Positions 36,933-46,147 of a stretch of DNA of 64,000 nt are shown here, piece by piece. The stretch's first letter is position 1. The number at the start of each line of letters is the position of its first letter. The notes under the pieces were generated by a model, which saw only the letters and a program-made list of their open reading frames with translations, did no database searches and had not been told where the DNA came from. Made by a program: the position numbers and the translations under genes. Origin of the DNA: Chlamydiales bacterium (GTDB taxonomy: Bacteria > Chlamydiota > Chlamydiia > Chlamydiales > JAJFMA01). The stretch covers positions 1-64,000 of the forward strand of contig JAUXSF010000025.1 in assembly GCA_030679955.1 (NCBI GenBank). The letters run 5' to 3'.

Positions 36933-38444
36933 ATGGATCCTGTCAGACATCACGTTGTGCCCGTGGCAACGACCCCAGAACGTGTCACTCCTGCTGAAAA
37001 TATAGCGCAGGCTGAACTATTGGAATGCGCTGTGGAGGGGATCTTCAGCGAATCGAACAACAATCCAGAATTTATTGCCTTTCCAATAAAAACAAGCCAT
37101 ACGACCCTAATTTCTGCCTGTGCCAAAAATTTACCAATGGGGGAAGGAATTCTTTTTAGTAGGTCTCTTTCGCAATTAAACATTAATAAGTTAATAGTCT
37201 TGTCAAAGCTACTATGGGAAGAAGCCCCCCTATCTTTTCGAGAAAAATGTCGAGACACAATTCAAAATTGTTCAGCAATTACCGTAGACACTCTTCTGTC
37301 TCTTATCGACGTGGATTCCGATGATTTTGAGTTGGATGTACTCATTTTTTTGGTCAATGAACTTGAAGGCATTTCAGCAGAAGAACAGACTGCCCTAGTA
37401 GAACAATCCAAAGTCCTATTTACCGACAAAATGAACTTCACCGCACGATTTAGCTTCATTCTTGTATTGACAAAACTGCATACCTGCCTTCGTGGCCCAT
37501 GGATAGCTTTTTGGCAAAAAATGTCAGTTAAAGAGCGCATATCAGCTTTCTCATATCTCCGGACTGACAATAAAAATGAATTTAATAACCTATGCGTTCC
37601 AGATATCCACATAGCGATAACGGAAAGTCTTCCTCTTATGACCTCTGAAAAAAGCATTAGCGACAACTGGGCAGTAATCACCTTAATATTGTCGGTCCCT
37701 GCTAAGGAACGTAGCTCAATCGTTCGTCAAACCCTAAAGCTTCATGGCAACAACATGGATGATGTGTCATCAACCATAAATGCGCTACTCGCCGTTCCAC
37801 CGAAAGAACGCGAATCGGTGACGGAATATGTGTTTCTTTTAGACGACTTAAAGAATACAAGCGAGTTTCAGTACATTATCCATGAAATTATGGAGGTTAA
37901 TCCCCACGAACGAAAAATAATAGTTGATCAAATTTCATGGCTAATGGGCAAAACAAGCAACTCTGACTATTTGATTAAAACACTGCGCGGTATTGTCCCC
38001 ACAAGTCGAGAGTTGCTAGTAAACTATGCCAAAGCGTACATAACAGATCATCAGGCCTGGAGTTCCTATAGTGTTGAAGACTTAATAGGAAAAATGAATA
38101 AACTTAATCTTGACTCTCTGGGCACGCTTGTCCAAAAGACGTCTCACTTAATGTTTGATCACATGCACTCATATGAAATAAACGATACCCTAAAAACACT
38201 AATTGACATACCACAGGAAGATCTAAATTCGGTTGTAGAGCACACCATTCAATTGATAGGTTCTGCTTGGCAGAAGTATGAAGGTATTCACCAGCTTATT
38301 CAAAAGATTGCTGAAATCTCTGCAGAGCGTAGGGATTATGTGATTAAAGAAGTCGCGCCGCTTATCGTAGGGCAAACCAACGCTTACCAAATTAGTGACG
38401 TTTTAGAAGACTTTGCCAACCGTTCACATCGAATCGGCAGTTGA
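36933..38444 (+). CDS. Helical-repeat protein, paralogue 1 (chlamydial family, unknown function)
   Basis: Not recognised as a named family. The start at 36933 (MDPVRHHVV) is chosen because the promoter overlaps the longer ATG and because the paralogue at 39460 begins with MNPS. The 503-aa protein has an N-terminal region shared with the paralogue (PEFIAFPIKTS, LNINKLIVLSKL) and then about eight alpha-helical repeats of 35-45 residues. Each has a V/I-P-x-x-E-R-x-S/x-V/I-V core, e.g. VPAKERSSIVRQT, VPPKERESVTEYV and NPHERKIIVDQI. This resembles HEAT/TPR-type solenoids that bind proteins. There is no signal peptide or membrane segment, no good ribosome site, and it is low in GC compared with the neighbours. 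Effector or scaffold roles are conceivable but unproven. Confidence 0.75.
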   Translation: MDPVRHHVVPVATTPERVTPAENIAQAELLECAVEGIFSESNNNPEFIAFPIKTSHTTLISACAKNLPMGEGILFSRSLSQLNINKLIVLSKLLWEEAPLSFREKCRDTIQNCSAITVDTLLSLIDVDSDDFELDVLIFLVNELEGISAEEQTALVEQSKVLFTDKMNFTARFSFILVLTKLHTCLRGPWIAFWQKMSVKERISAFSYLRTDNKNEFNNLCVPDIHIAITESLPLMTSEKSISDNWAVITLILSVPAKERSSIVRQTLKLHGNNMDDVSSTINALLAVPPKERESVTEYVFLLDDLKNTSEFQYIIHEIMEVNPHERKIIVDQISWLMGKTSNSDYLIKTLRGIVPTSRELLVNYAKAYITDHQAWSSYSVEDLIGKMNKLNLDSLGTLVQKTSHLMFDHMHSYEINDTLKTLIDIPQEDLNSVVEHTIQLIGSAWQKYEGIHQLIQKIAEISAERRDYVIKEVAPLIVGQTNAYQISDVLEDFANRSHRIGS

Positions 38445-38492
38445 CAGGATGCTGAAGCTGTAATTTTATACCTCAATCGTTTGTGAAGAAGA

Positions 38493-38552
38493 TATGAAAG
38501 GAAACCAGTCAGCTTCGAGCGAACTCTAGCTAGCTACTTACTTAGCAATGAC
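38493..38552 (+). pseudogene. Remnant of a second pseB start
   Basis: ATATGAAAG followed, after a ~25-nt deletion, by CTAGCTAGCTACTTACTTAG matches the first 25 codons of pseB (41122-41206), where the reading is TTAGCTAGCTACTTACTTAG. It is the left side of a duplication junction and has no coding capacity. Confidence 0.8.
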
Positions 38553-38557
38553 GACCT

Positions 38558-38688
38558 TACGCAAACAAATGTGTAATAGTGCGTCGAGCGTCTTGATGGT
38601 ACTTTCGTCGTACTCTTTGGTCATAATTATTGTTTCTGCTTATTTTGGTCCGATCAGACCTGCAGCATACACGACAAGCACTTTAGGG
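38558..38688 (-). pseudogene. Remnant of parE 5' end and upstream region
   Basis: This segment matches 36018-36148 at roughly 85-90 percent identity by eye. It contains a copy of the parE start (ATG at 38624, reading MTKEYDEST-KTLDAL) broken after about 19 codons, and the same upstream string TTATTTTGGTCCGATCAGAC. Together with the adjoining pseB remnant it marks the junction of a tandem duplication of the parE-to-pseB interval. Confidence 0.88.
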
Positions 38689-38827
38689 AAATCTATGAGT
38701 TTTTTCCGCAATCTTAGGCTGTCCAGAATGCTCAGCTGGACCAAACCTCCTATGGAGCGAATAATTGACTTTAAGTGCAGCAAAATGACAACGTGCTATC
38801 AAGGATTATATTTAAAGGAGGCTCTCG

Positions 38828-39262
38828 ATGATTCACGCTAAACACAACGAAGCTGTTACTCATATTATGACAACGAATCCGACCACAATTCACCTCAAAA
38901 CCCCTATATCGGAAGTGGGAAGGATCTTCAGTGAAGGGAAATTTCATCACCTTCCTGTAGTCAGTGGCAAAGAACTAATTGGGATTGTTAGCTATTTTGA
39001 TCTCATACGAGTCAGCTTTGAAGGTTCCTATGGAGTCACAGACGAAAAAGCTGTTTATTCAGTGCTTGACCACATGTTAGATATCTCAGCAATCATGACA
39101 AAGGATCCTTTGTGTATCCAAGAGAAAAGCACCATTCGTGAGGCTGCGGAAAAACTATCTACAGGTCAATTTCACGCTCTACCGGTTGTCAATGATAATC
39201 ACGAGCTCGTGGGTATTATCACTTCTAAAGACCTGATCGACTACCTAATTAAACTTTATTAA
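38828..39262 (+). CDS. CBS-domain-pair protein
   Basis: The 144-aa protein consists of two CBS motifs (about 8-65 and 85-143) forming one Bateman module, e.g. HIMTTNPTTIHLKTPI, FHHLPVV, IMTKDPLCIQEKSTI and FHALPVV. Such modules bind adenosine ligands and act as energy or ligand sensors. A perfect AAAGGAGG ribosome site precedes the ATG. It lies in the second copy of the duplicated segment, between the junction remnants and the second helical-repeat gene; the first copy has no counterpart, so it was either inserted or lost there. The partner is unknown. Confidence 0.92.
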   Translation: MIHAKHNEAVTHIMTTNPTTIHLKTPISEVGRIFSEGKFHHLPVVSGKELIGIVSYFDLIRVSFEGSYGVTDEKAVYSVLDHMLDISAIMTKDPLCIQEKSTIREAAEKLSTGQFHALPVVNDNHELVGIITSKDLIDYLIKLY

Positions 39263-39376
39263 AACCATTCTCAAAATATTTTTTGCTCTAACCGATGTTG
39301 ATCTCAGCGCAGCGGCGCGCTGAGCCCTGCCTGAATTTCTCCTTTTTGAATTTTAAAATCTACCTATCAATACAAA

Positions 39377-39405
39377 TTGACATTAACCTATTCTATTGAT
39401 AGTAT
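39377..39405 (+). promoter_or_regulatory. Promoter of the second helical-repeat paralogue
   Basis: A perfect TTGACA and a TAGTAT box are 17 nt apart, 54 nt before the ATG at 39460. It is the counterpart of the promoter at 36853. Confidence 0.75.
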
Positions 39406-39459
39406 CATTCAGATTTTATGATACAAGAAATAACAACATGCATTTTATAGATTAAAAAA

Positions 39460-40986
39460 ATGAATCCATCGCTTATCAGTGAAGCTTCCATACCTACAAT
39501 AGCTATGCAGAATGCGCCCACGCCCGCTAGCGATATCGAACCCATCGCTATTCTTGGAGTTATCACCTTAGAAAATCAACCTGAACTTGCTGCAAAACCG
39601 GAATTTATAACTTTTCCTCTGAAATCTAGCTACCCAAAAATAACAGCTCAAATTACTCAAGGCTTAGATTTTGAGGAATCAATAGTTTTAAGACAGCAGT
39701 TGTTCCAATTTGATATCAATCGCCTACTGATTTTATCAAAAATCATCCCTGAATGCGACCTGGGCGGTAAGCCACTAGAAAACGTTATTGATTTGATAAA
39801 AACCACTTCGTCTGAAACGGTAGATTTCTTATTAATGTTAATTCAAAAAATACCCCCTACGAACTTCGAAGAAATTGAAGCCACAATCAAGACTATAGAT
39901 GCTGTCCCATGTGAAGAACGAGTTTCGGTTGTGGATCAATCATTGTCCCTCATCATTGATTCTCTAAGCTACTCACAACATTCGGACATTATTTCAATAA
40001 TGGCAAAAATGACTGCGAGCGCTCGCGAGTCATGGGTGCGCTTGTGGACAAAAATGCGTGGCGATGGCAGCTCAGGTGTCCACTTTAACCCTAAGGATTT
40101 TTGCGATAAGAAATTTTGGAACACTCACGAATTGAGCTCAGCAATAGACGCAGCGCTTCCGCTCATTACAGATAAAGAAGATGTAAGCAATAATTTGCGA
40201 ATTCTTAAAGCCGTGCTAACTATTCCCCTACAGCAACGCGAGTCAGTAGTGATCCAGACCTTACAGCTAGTAGGGAATAGAGCTGAGGACTATGACATTA
40301 TTGTCGAACTAGCCAAAATTCCACCTGAACAAATCAGTAGCGTGGTAAGCCAAATTACAACCCTTCTCGGGAATTCAAGAAATTATTTCACAATTATTAA
40401 TCTTATACAAGCGATGAAGGATCTCCCAATGGACCAGCGCGAGACACTAGTCGAGCAGACTTTGCTATTGCATAGGGATGAGAAGGATGATGAGGTTTAT
40501 GAAATTGTAGAAGCTCTGGCGGCAATTCCCCCGGAACAGCGCAATTCAGTGGTAAATCAAACAATACCACTGGTCCAGAACCGAAAAAATTGGGAGTGTT
40601 ACGAGATTGTAGAAGTTCTAAATGCCGTGGCCGAAATCCCACATCAACAACAGGAATCTATTGTCAAACAGATATTGCTATTTAAGGAAGAGGATTGGAG
40701 CTCCTGCGAGATACGCAGAGCTATCACAGCTTTAACCGAAATTCCGCAGGAGCAGCGCGATTTAGTTGTCAGTCATGCAGAACTACTAATGTGTGTCTGG
40801 GATGGGCACGACTGGGCTAAAGTAATTACAGCATTAGCAGTCATACCAGAGGAACAGCGAACATCCGCAGTCCACCATACACTGTCCCTGGAAAGGTCAC
40901 AGGATAGCTATAGGATTTCAATTAATCTCGTTAATGCCGTAAACCGCCTGAAAAATCGGAACAATACGCAACAGCGCGGGGCCTAA
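39460..40986 (+). CDS. Helical-repeat protein, paralogue 2 (chlamydial family, unknown function)
   Basis: The 508-aa paralogue of the product of 36933-38444 has the same N-terminal block (PEFITFPLKSS, FDINRLLILSKI), then helical repeats with the signature IP-x-E/Q-Q/E-R-x-S-V-V, for example IPLQQRESVVIQTLQL, IPPEQRNSVVNQTIPL and IPEEQRTSAVHHTLSL. The repeat unit is about 37-40 residues and better preserved than in paralogue 1. There is no signal peptide, membrane segment or enzyme motif. The pair was formed by the segmental duplication documented by the parE and pseB remnants. Function is unknown; a solenoid binding surface is the likely common feature. Confidence 0.78.
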   Translation: MNPSLISEASIPTIAMQNAPTPASDIEPIAILGVITLENQPELAAKPEFITFPLKSSYPKITAQITQGLDFEESIVLRQQLFQFDINRLLILSKIIPECDLGGKPLENVIDLIKTTSSETVDFLLMLIQKIPPTNFEEIEATIKTIDAVPCEERVSVVDQSLSLIIDSLSYSQHSDIISIMAKMTASARESWVRLWTKMRGDGSSGVHFNPKDFCDKKFWNTHELSSAIDAALPLITDKEDVSNNLRILKAVLTIPLQQRESVVIQTLQLVGNRAEDYDIIVELAKIPPEQISSVVSQITTLLGNSRNYFTIINLIQAMKDLPMDQRETLVEQTLLLHRDEKDDEVYEIVEALAAIPPEQRNSVVNQTIPLVQNRKNWECYEIVEVLNAVAEIPHQQQESIVKQILLFKEEDWSSCEIRRAITALTEIPQEQRDLVVSHAELLMCVWDGHDWAKVITALAVIPEEQRTSAVHHTLSLERSQDSYRISINLVNAVNRLKNRNNTQQRGA

Positions 40987-41126
40987 AAAGCTGCCGACTT
41001 CTAAGCGATCAAACATATCTAGTAATTTCCACGCTTCAAAACTGCTAAGTAACTACCGATACAATCCTTCGGCGTTATCAAGGCGGGTGTAGAAAAAAAA
41101 TCTAATAACGTGTATGAAAGCAGAAT

Positions 41127-42116
41127 ATGAAAGATAAAACTGTATTGATTACCGGCGGCACAGGCAGCTTTGGACGAACTTTAGCTAGCTACTTACTTAG
41201 TAATGACCTTTGTGCCAAGGTCATCATTTTCAGCCGGGATGAGTGGAAGCAATGGGAAATGCGTAATTCAGCACCCATCTTCGACCATCCCAACATACGC
41301 TACTTTTTAGGCGATGTACGCGACTTACAACGACTATCCCGCGCCCTTAAGGGCGTCGACATTGTCATTCACGCTGCAGCACTGAAACAGGTTCCCGCTG
41401 CGGAATACAACCCCTCTGAGTTTATTAAGACAAACGTCATGGGAGCTATGAATGTTATCGAAGCTGCCGTCGAACGTGAATGTGAAAAAGTAATAGCCCT
41501 TTCCACTGACAAAGCCTGCAACCCCGTTAACCTCTATGGCGCCACAAAACTCTGCTCTGACAAACTATTTGTCGCTGGCAATGCATATAGCGGTGCGAAA
41601 GGCACTCCCCGACTATCGGTTGTACGTTATGGCAACGTCTTAGCAAGCCGCGGCAGCATTGTCCCATTTTGGCAAAAATTGGTTGCCGAAGGCGCACAAT
41701 CGATTCCGATTACTGATGAACGCATGACACGTTTCTGGATCACTATTTCACAAACTGTCCAGTTCGTCGTACAAATCTTAGATCAAATGCGCGGTGGCGA
41801 AATCTTTGTTCCAAAGATCGCAAGTATGCGTCTTGTCGATCTTGCCGAAGCGATTGCTCCAGGCATTCCACATAACATTTGTGGTATTCGTCCCGGCGAA
41901 AAAATCCATGAAACATTGATTGGTGTCGAAGATGGCCGTCAGACGCTAGAGTTTCACGATCACTATGTCATCCTTCCACAGGTCATGATCAGTCAATGGC
42001 AGGCCTATCCAAATACGGAAGGACAACCGATGCCGGATGGGTTTAGCTACACGTCCGATGCCAACACACAATGGTTAAATCCCGAACAACTTAGAGAAAT
42101 CATTAGTGCAGTATAG
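41127..42116 (+). CDS. pseB: UDP-N-acetylglucosamine 4,6-dehydratase (PseB-like)
   Basis: The 329-aa short-chain dehydrogenase/reductase has the NAD(P) loop GGTGSFG (10-16), the catalytic T127-D128-K129 and Y137-x3-K141 in STDKACNPVNLYGATK. The C-terminal RPGEKIHETLIG motif is typical of PseB/FlaA1-type inverting dehydratases. The length matches PseB (~333 aa). The enzyme would start the synthesis of pseudaminic acid or a related deoxyamino sugar. No pseC or other pathway gene is adjacent; a Maf-type protein that could use such sugars lies at 59266. A degenerate copy of its first codons is found at 38493. Confidence 0.85.
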   Translation: MKDKTVLITGGTGSFGRTLASYLLSNDLCAKVIIFSRDEWKQWEMRNSAPIFDHPNIRYFLGDVRDLQRLSRALKGVDIVIHAAALKQVPAAEYNPSEFIKTNVMGAMNVIEAAVERECEKVIALSTDKACNPVNLYGATKLCSDKLFVAGNAYSGAKGTPRLSVVRYGNVLASRGSIVPFWQKLVAEGAQSIPITDERMTRFWITISQTVQFVVQILDQMRGGEIFVPKIASMRLVDLAEAIAPGIPHNICGIRPGEKIHETLIGVEDGRQTLEFHDHYVILPQVMISQWQAYPNTEGQPMPDGFSYTSDANTQWLNPEQLREIISAV

Positions 42117-42178
42117 CGGAAATTGTAAAGATCTTCTATAACTGCAGACTACATTGATTTATCACGGGATTGGATCGC

Positions 42179-43201
42179 ATGCGACTCGGCGTAATCGGCA
42201 TCAATGAAAAGGTAGCGGACCTAAAACTTCGCGAAAAGCTTGCTAAAGCATGTCAGAAGAGGTTCAGCGGCCAGGTAAACTCTGCCGATGCGACACCACT
42301 TATCTTGCTATCTACATGCAATCGAACAGAAATCTACTTTAGCTCCGATGATCTGGCAGAAACACAAATTCATTTGTTAGATATTCTTCGCAGCGATCTA
42401 GACATCGATTTCGACCAAAAGCTCTACTCTTTCTTCGGCAAAGACTGCCTGCAACATCTTGCTCGTGTAGCATCAGGACTCGACAGCGCAATTATTGCCG
42501 AAACAGAGATCCAAGGACAGGTTCGTGTAGCATATGAAAACGCCGCTAACCAGCGTAGTCTGCCGCATGAACTACATTTTGCCTTTCAAAAGGCGCTTAA
42601 AATCGGTAAGCAGGTTCGTAAGGAATTACCGTTAGTGCGTGGCATACCTGATCTTGAACATGCGATACTTTCAGCGGCTCATCTCGTATTCGACAAACCT
42701 CATGAAACAAGACTACTTTTTGTTGGCGCCTCTGATATCAACCACAAAGTCCTTTGCTTCATGAAGCGCAAGGGAGTCGGCAACATCACACTTTGTAATA
42801 GATCTCTCTCCACCGCACAAAAAATGGCTGCCAAGCAAGAAATCCAGGTGCTACCATGGTCGGCCATGGCATCCTGGGGCACCTATGACTGGGTAGTCTT
42901 TGGCACAAAAGCACCCGATCCTCTCGTAACTCTTGAGGCCGTGCAAAACACCGCAGTTCAGACCAAGCTCTTAATAGATCTTAGCGTGCCGCGCAATATC
43001 GATCCCTCTGTGGCGCGTTGCCCTAACATCTCTCTGTGGAATATTGATCAGCTTCACGACATGCTACAAACAAGAAGGGACTCTCTGTCCCATGTCATCG
43101 ATAGAGCAGAGCATCTCGTCGCTGAAGCGGCCTGGAGGCTTTCATTATCCTTCCAAAAGCACGAACAGCGACGAGAAAACTTCGCTCTAGTTAGCGTATA
43201 G
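42179..43201 (+). CDS. hemA: Glutamyl-tRNA reductase
   Basis: HemA reduces glutamyl-tRNA to glutamate-1-semialdehyde with NADPH, the first step of C5-pathway tetrapyrrole synthesis. The catalytic Cys47 is in STCNRTE. HLARVASGLDSAIIAETEIQGQ is the conserved central block, followed by a nucleotide-binding domain (RLLFVGASDINHKV) and a C-terminal dimerisation helix. At 340 aa it is shorter than the E. coli enzyme (418 aa), as in chlamydiae, with a reduced dimerisation domain. The ATG at 42179 is chosen over a TTG three codons upstream because MRLGVIGI is the family start. In C. trachomatis hemA (CT662) also follows gyrB_2; here pseB and the duplicated genes are inserted. Confidence 0.92.
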   Translation: MRLGVIGINEKVADLKLREKLAKACQKRFSGQVNSADATPLILLSTCNRTEIYFSSDDLAETQIHLLDILRSDLDIDFDQKLYSFFGKDCLQHLARVASGLDSAIIAETEIQGQVRVAYENAANQRSLPHELHFAFQKALKIGKQVRKELPLVRGIPDLEHAILSAAHLVFDKPHETRLLFVGASDINHKVLCFMKRKGVGNITLCNRSLSTAQKMAAKQEIQVLPWSAMASWGTYDWVVFGTKAPDPLVTLEAVQNTAVQTKLLIDLSVPRNIDPSVARCPNISLWNIDQLHDMLQTRRDSLSHVIDRAEHLVAEAAWRLSLSFQKHEQRRENFALVSV

Positions 43202-43202
43202 A

Positions 43203-44594
43203 CTAAAAGTCTGCGTGACCTGGATAGCGTGGGAAAGCTGCGATATCGCGAATGTTCTCCATGCCCGTTACAAAACCAACTAAACGCTCGAAGCCAACGC
43301 CATAGCCGGAATGTGGCACAGAACCGTACTTGCGCAGTTCCAAATACCACCAGTAGTCTTCTTTATGCAAGCCCATGTCGGCGATCTTCTTCTCCAACAC
43401 ATCCAAGCGCTCTTCACGCTGACTGCCGCCGACAATTTCGCCAATCTTTGGAACCAAGATATCCATTGCAGCAACAGTCTTCTCATCTTCGTTAGAGCGC
43501 ATGTAGAAGGCCTTGATGCGTGCAGGATAGCCTGTCAGGATAACCGGACGCTTAAAGTACTCTTCAGCTAAATAACGCTCGTGTTCAGACTGCAAGTCGC
43601 AGCCCCACTCAACTGGATAGTCGAATTTTTTGCCGGACTTAATCAGAATTTCGACAGCTTTCGTGTACGTCAAACGCTCGAACGGAGCATCCAGAACGTG
43701 CTGTAAACGTTCAACTAAACCTTCTGAAATGAATTTATCAAAGAACTCTAGATCTTCCTGACAGTTTTCCAACACATACTTAAGGATGTATTTTAGGTAC
43801 GCTTCCGCGTTGTCCATGTTATCTGTAATATCCGCAAAAGCCATTTCTGGCTCAATCATCCAAAACTCAGCCAAGTGGCGAGAGGTATTGGAATTTTCCG
43901 CTCTGAATGTAGGACCAAACGTATAGATGTCTGAAACTGCAGAAGCGAAAATTTCGCCGTTTAATTGACCTGAAACAGTAAGGAACGCAGGCTTTTCAAA
44001 GAAGTCCTGCTTATAGTCAACCTTGCCATCATCATTTCTAGGCGGCTTCTCAACATCTAAAGTCGTCACACGGAACATCTGGCCCGCCCCTTCACAGTCC
44101 GAAGCAGTAATAATCGGTGCTTGAAGATATAGGAATCCTAAATCTTGATAAAAGCGGTGTGTGGCATAAGCGACAGCGCTACGAACACGAGCCACTGCTC
44201 CCAAAGTATTAGTGCGAGGACGCAAGTGCGCAATAGAACGCAGAAACTCCAAAGAGTGACGCTTTTTCTGCAGCAAGTATGTTTCAGGATCGCATACACC
44301 CAAAACTTCAATGTGAGTAGCCTTCAGTTCATAGGCTTGCTTACCGGGGCTTGCAACCAAGGTTCCCGTAACAGCGAGTGACGCTCCAGTGGACAATTTG
44401 GCCAAAACATCTGCATAGTCTGGCAGCGTGTCGTCAGCAATTACCTGAAAGTTAGAGAGAGTTGAACCATCATTTACCTCGATAAAAGCAAACTTCTTTT
44501 GGTCGCGCAACGTGCGTACCCAACCTTTTAAGGTAATTTCCTTGCCTACTAGCTGATCACCGGAACGCTGAAGTTGTTTAATTTTTGTACGCAT
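43203..44594 (-). CDS. asnS: Asparaginyl-tRNA synthetase
   Basis: This class II synthetase (463 aa from MRTKIKQLQ at 44594; a longer TTG frame overlaps nfo and is rejected) closely follows the E. coli AsnRS pattern. It has an OB-fold anticodon domain ([20 protein letters not shown]), motif 2 with [20 protein letters not shown], and motif 3 with [27 protein letters not shown] and [13 protein letters not shown] are AsnRS-specific. Chlamydiaceae lack AsnRS and make Asn-tRNA by GatCAB transamidation, so its presence points to an environmental chlamydia or to transfer. It starts 13 nt after the nfo stop, giving an nfo-asnS operon. The gene is convergent with hemA, with 1 nt between the stops. Confidence 0.95.
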   Translation of the reverse strand: MRTKIKQLQRSGDQLVGKEITLKGWVRTLRDQKKFAFIEVNDGSTLSNFQVIADDTLPDYADVLAKLSTGASLAVTGTLVASPGKQAYELKATHIEVLGVCDPETYLLQKKRHSLEFLRSIAHLRPRTNTLGAVARVRSAVAYATHRFYQDLGFLYLQAPIITASDCEGAGQMFRVTTLDVEKPPRNDDGKVDYKQDFFEKPAFLTVSGQLNGEIFASAVSDIYTFGPTFRAENSNTSRHLAEFWMIEPEMAFADITDNMDNAEAYLKYILKYVLENCQEDLEFFDKFISEGLVERLQHVLDAPFERLTYTKAVEILIKSGKKFDYPVEWGCDLQSEHERYLAEEYFKRPVILTGYPARIKAFYMRSNEDEKTVAAMDILVPKIGEIVGGSQREERLDVLEKKIADMGLHKEDYWWYLELRKYGSVPHSGYGVGFERLVGFVTGMENIRDIAAFPRYPGHADF

Positions 44595-44607
44595 AATCTC
44601 TCTTGGG

Positions 44608-45480
44608 TTACTTCGAAGTTTCTGCAAAACTGCGCAACATTTGTATTTCTTCTGCCCAAAGCTCTCTGTCGGGTGTTTCCAGATATTTGGGGAGCTCTCT
44701 AGTTCTTGGGTCTGTCATCAACCACTTAAAACACTCGATACCGATTTCACCCTTTCCGAGTTGTTCGTGACGATCAACGCGCGAGCCAAGACCCTTTTTG
44801 GAATCATTCATGTGAAAGGCATGGAGCCATTTTAGACCCACGATACGATCAAAATCTTTGAATGTCTTGTCACACGCTTCTGCCGTTCGTAGATCATAGC
44901 CAGCGACAAAGATATGGCATGTGTCTATGCATATACCCACCGGGAATAGATCTTTGGTAGCTTCGATCAGGTAAGCAAGTTCTTCGAAAGTGCAACCTAC
45001 TGCTGATCCCTGCCCTGCTGTTGCTTCGAACAACAAACGTGTATTCCCCTGAGTAATAACTGGTTCAAGCAGCTTCAGACTTTCTACGATGCGGTCCAAA
45101 CAAAGCTGACGATCTTCTTTCAGCGCTGCACCAGGGTGAAAGTTTAGGTAGGTAAGATCCAGTTGATGACAACGTGTAAGCTCAGTGGCAAAAGTTGCCC
45201 GGCTTTTGGTCAAGTTTTCAGCATCAGGAGCTCCCAAGTTGATTAGGTAGCTGTCGTGGCTCATGATATGGCTCAGGCCGGTTTCTTTCTTGACCTCTTT
45301 CCACTTGGCGATGGTGTCGGCGGGTAGCGGCGCTCCCTTCCACTGCCTTTGATTAGCAGTAAAAAGTTGAATAGTCGTAGCACCTAGCTGCTTGCCTTCT
45401 AAAAGCGCGTTAAAGACGCCTCCTGCGGCAGATGTGTGTGCGCCAATAGGTAACTCTGCGGCGCTTGCTTTGCTTTTCAT
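44608..45480 (-). CDS. nfo: Endonuclease IV (AP endonuclease)
   Basis: The 290-aa TIM-barrel nuclease cleaves at abasic sites in base-excision repair. The metal-binding residues of the family are visible: H in [10 protein letters not shown] in [12 protein letters not shown] in FHPGA, E in [10 protein letters not shown] and H in [10 protein letters not shown] in FHMNDSK, D/H in [10 protein letters not shown] and E in LETP. The length is standard. In C. trachomatis nfo (CT625) lies between mviN/murJ and rpsD; here the island at 45.7-51.7 kb separates it from murJ. Confidence 0.95.
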   Translation of the reverse strand: MKSKASAAELPIGAHTSAAGGVFNALLEGKQLGATTIQLFTANQRQWKGAPLPADTIAKWKEVKKETGLSHIMSHDSYLINLGAPDAENLTKSRATFATELTRCHQLDLTYLNFHPGAALKEDRQLCLDRIVESLKLLEPVITQGNTRLLFEATAGQGSAVGCTFEELAYLIEATKDLFPVGICIDTCHIFVAGYDLRTAEACDKTFKDFDRIVGLKWLHAFHMNDSKKGLGSRVDRHEQLGKGEIGIECFKWLMTDPRTRELPKYLETPDRELWAEEIQMLRSFAETSK

Positions 45481-45745
45481 TAGAGGTCTCGTGATTGATA
45501 GGTCAAGGGACGGCTATTCTACCATCACGCCAACATCTTGACAACGGTGGACGTAGTGGACCTGGCTAGCTCACATTTTTGTAGATTTACGATTCAGTCT
45601 GGAGACTTAACTCCAATTCACCAGCGAATACACCTTATGAATAATGTGTAAGGATGTCCTGATCTTAGACGTTTAGATATAAAAAATGCCTGAAGATAGA
45701 GAGAATATTGCCAAAGCGTGCAGACTTATCAAAAAGAAACTGTTA

Positions 45746-46147
45746 TCAACGAGAAATAATTTCATCGATTATAGCCATTAGCTTTATCCCTCTAGACACC
45801 CTACGCTTGTACGACCGATGTTCTTTAATATAACAACAAATCAAAGCTACCATTGACGCCACGAAAGCGCAAAGGCTGAGAGCAGCGACAAAATCAGTTA
45901 ATTGACTAAAACTATATAAATTTTGTCCACAAACTCCAATAATTAATATGGCTGCGTCACGAACTGCCTTCTCTGGACCCCAAAGAGAATCTTCCTGTTG
46001 AGCGCCCTCAGCTAGATCCCTGATATGGGCCAGCTTGGAGTCCGAAACAGTAGTAATATAATCGCACGTCAACTTTACTTCGTGCTCCACTCCTATGGTA
46101 TCGCCATGTTTAGGACGTGCTAAATCTTGACGGGGAGATTTAGGCAT
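45746..46147 (-). CDS. Small membrane protein, unknown function
   Basis: Not recognised. The ATG at 46147 (MPKSPRQD) with AGGG upstream is preferred to a GTG three codons earlier; it overlaps the end of the zinc-ribbon gene by 8 nt. The 133-aa product has a polar N-terminal half, one or two membrane segments (VRDAAILIIGVCGQNLY and FVAALSLCAFVASMVALICC) and a basic tail (KEHRSYKRRVSRG), so the tail is expected in the cytoplasm. It forms a two-gene unit with the zinc-ribbon gene upstream and lies at the left edge of the accessory island. Confidence 0.6.
   Translation of the reverse strand: MPKSPRQDLARPKHGDTIGVEHEVKLTCDYITTVSDSKLAHIRDLAEGAQQEDSLWGPEKAVRDAAILIIGVCGQNLYSFSQLTDFVAALSLCAFVASMVALICCYIKEHRSYKRRVSRGIKLMAIIDEIISR

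Noticed and set aside
38548-38841. 97-aa open frame on the plus strand
   Set aside because: It runs through the parE and pseB remnants and the ribosome site of the CBS gene; the frame has no ribosome site and no protein-like pattern.
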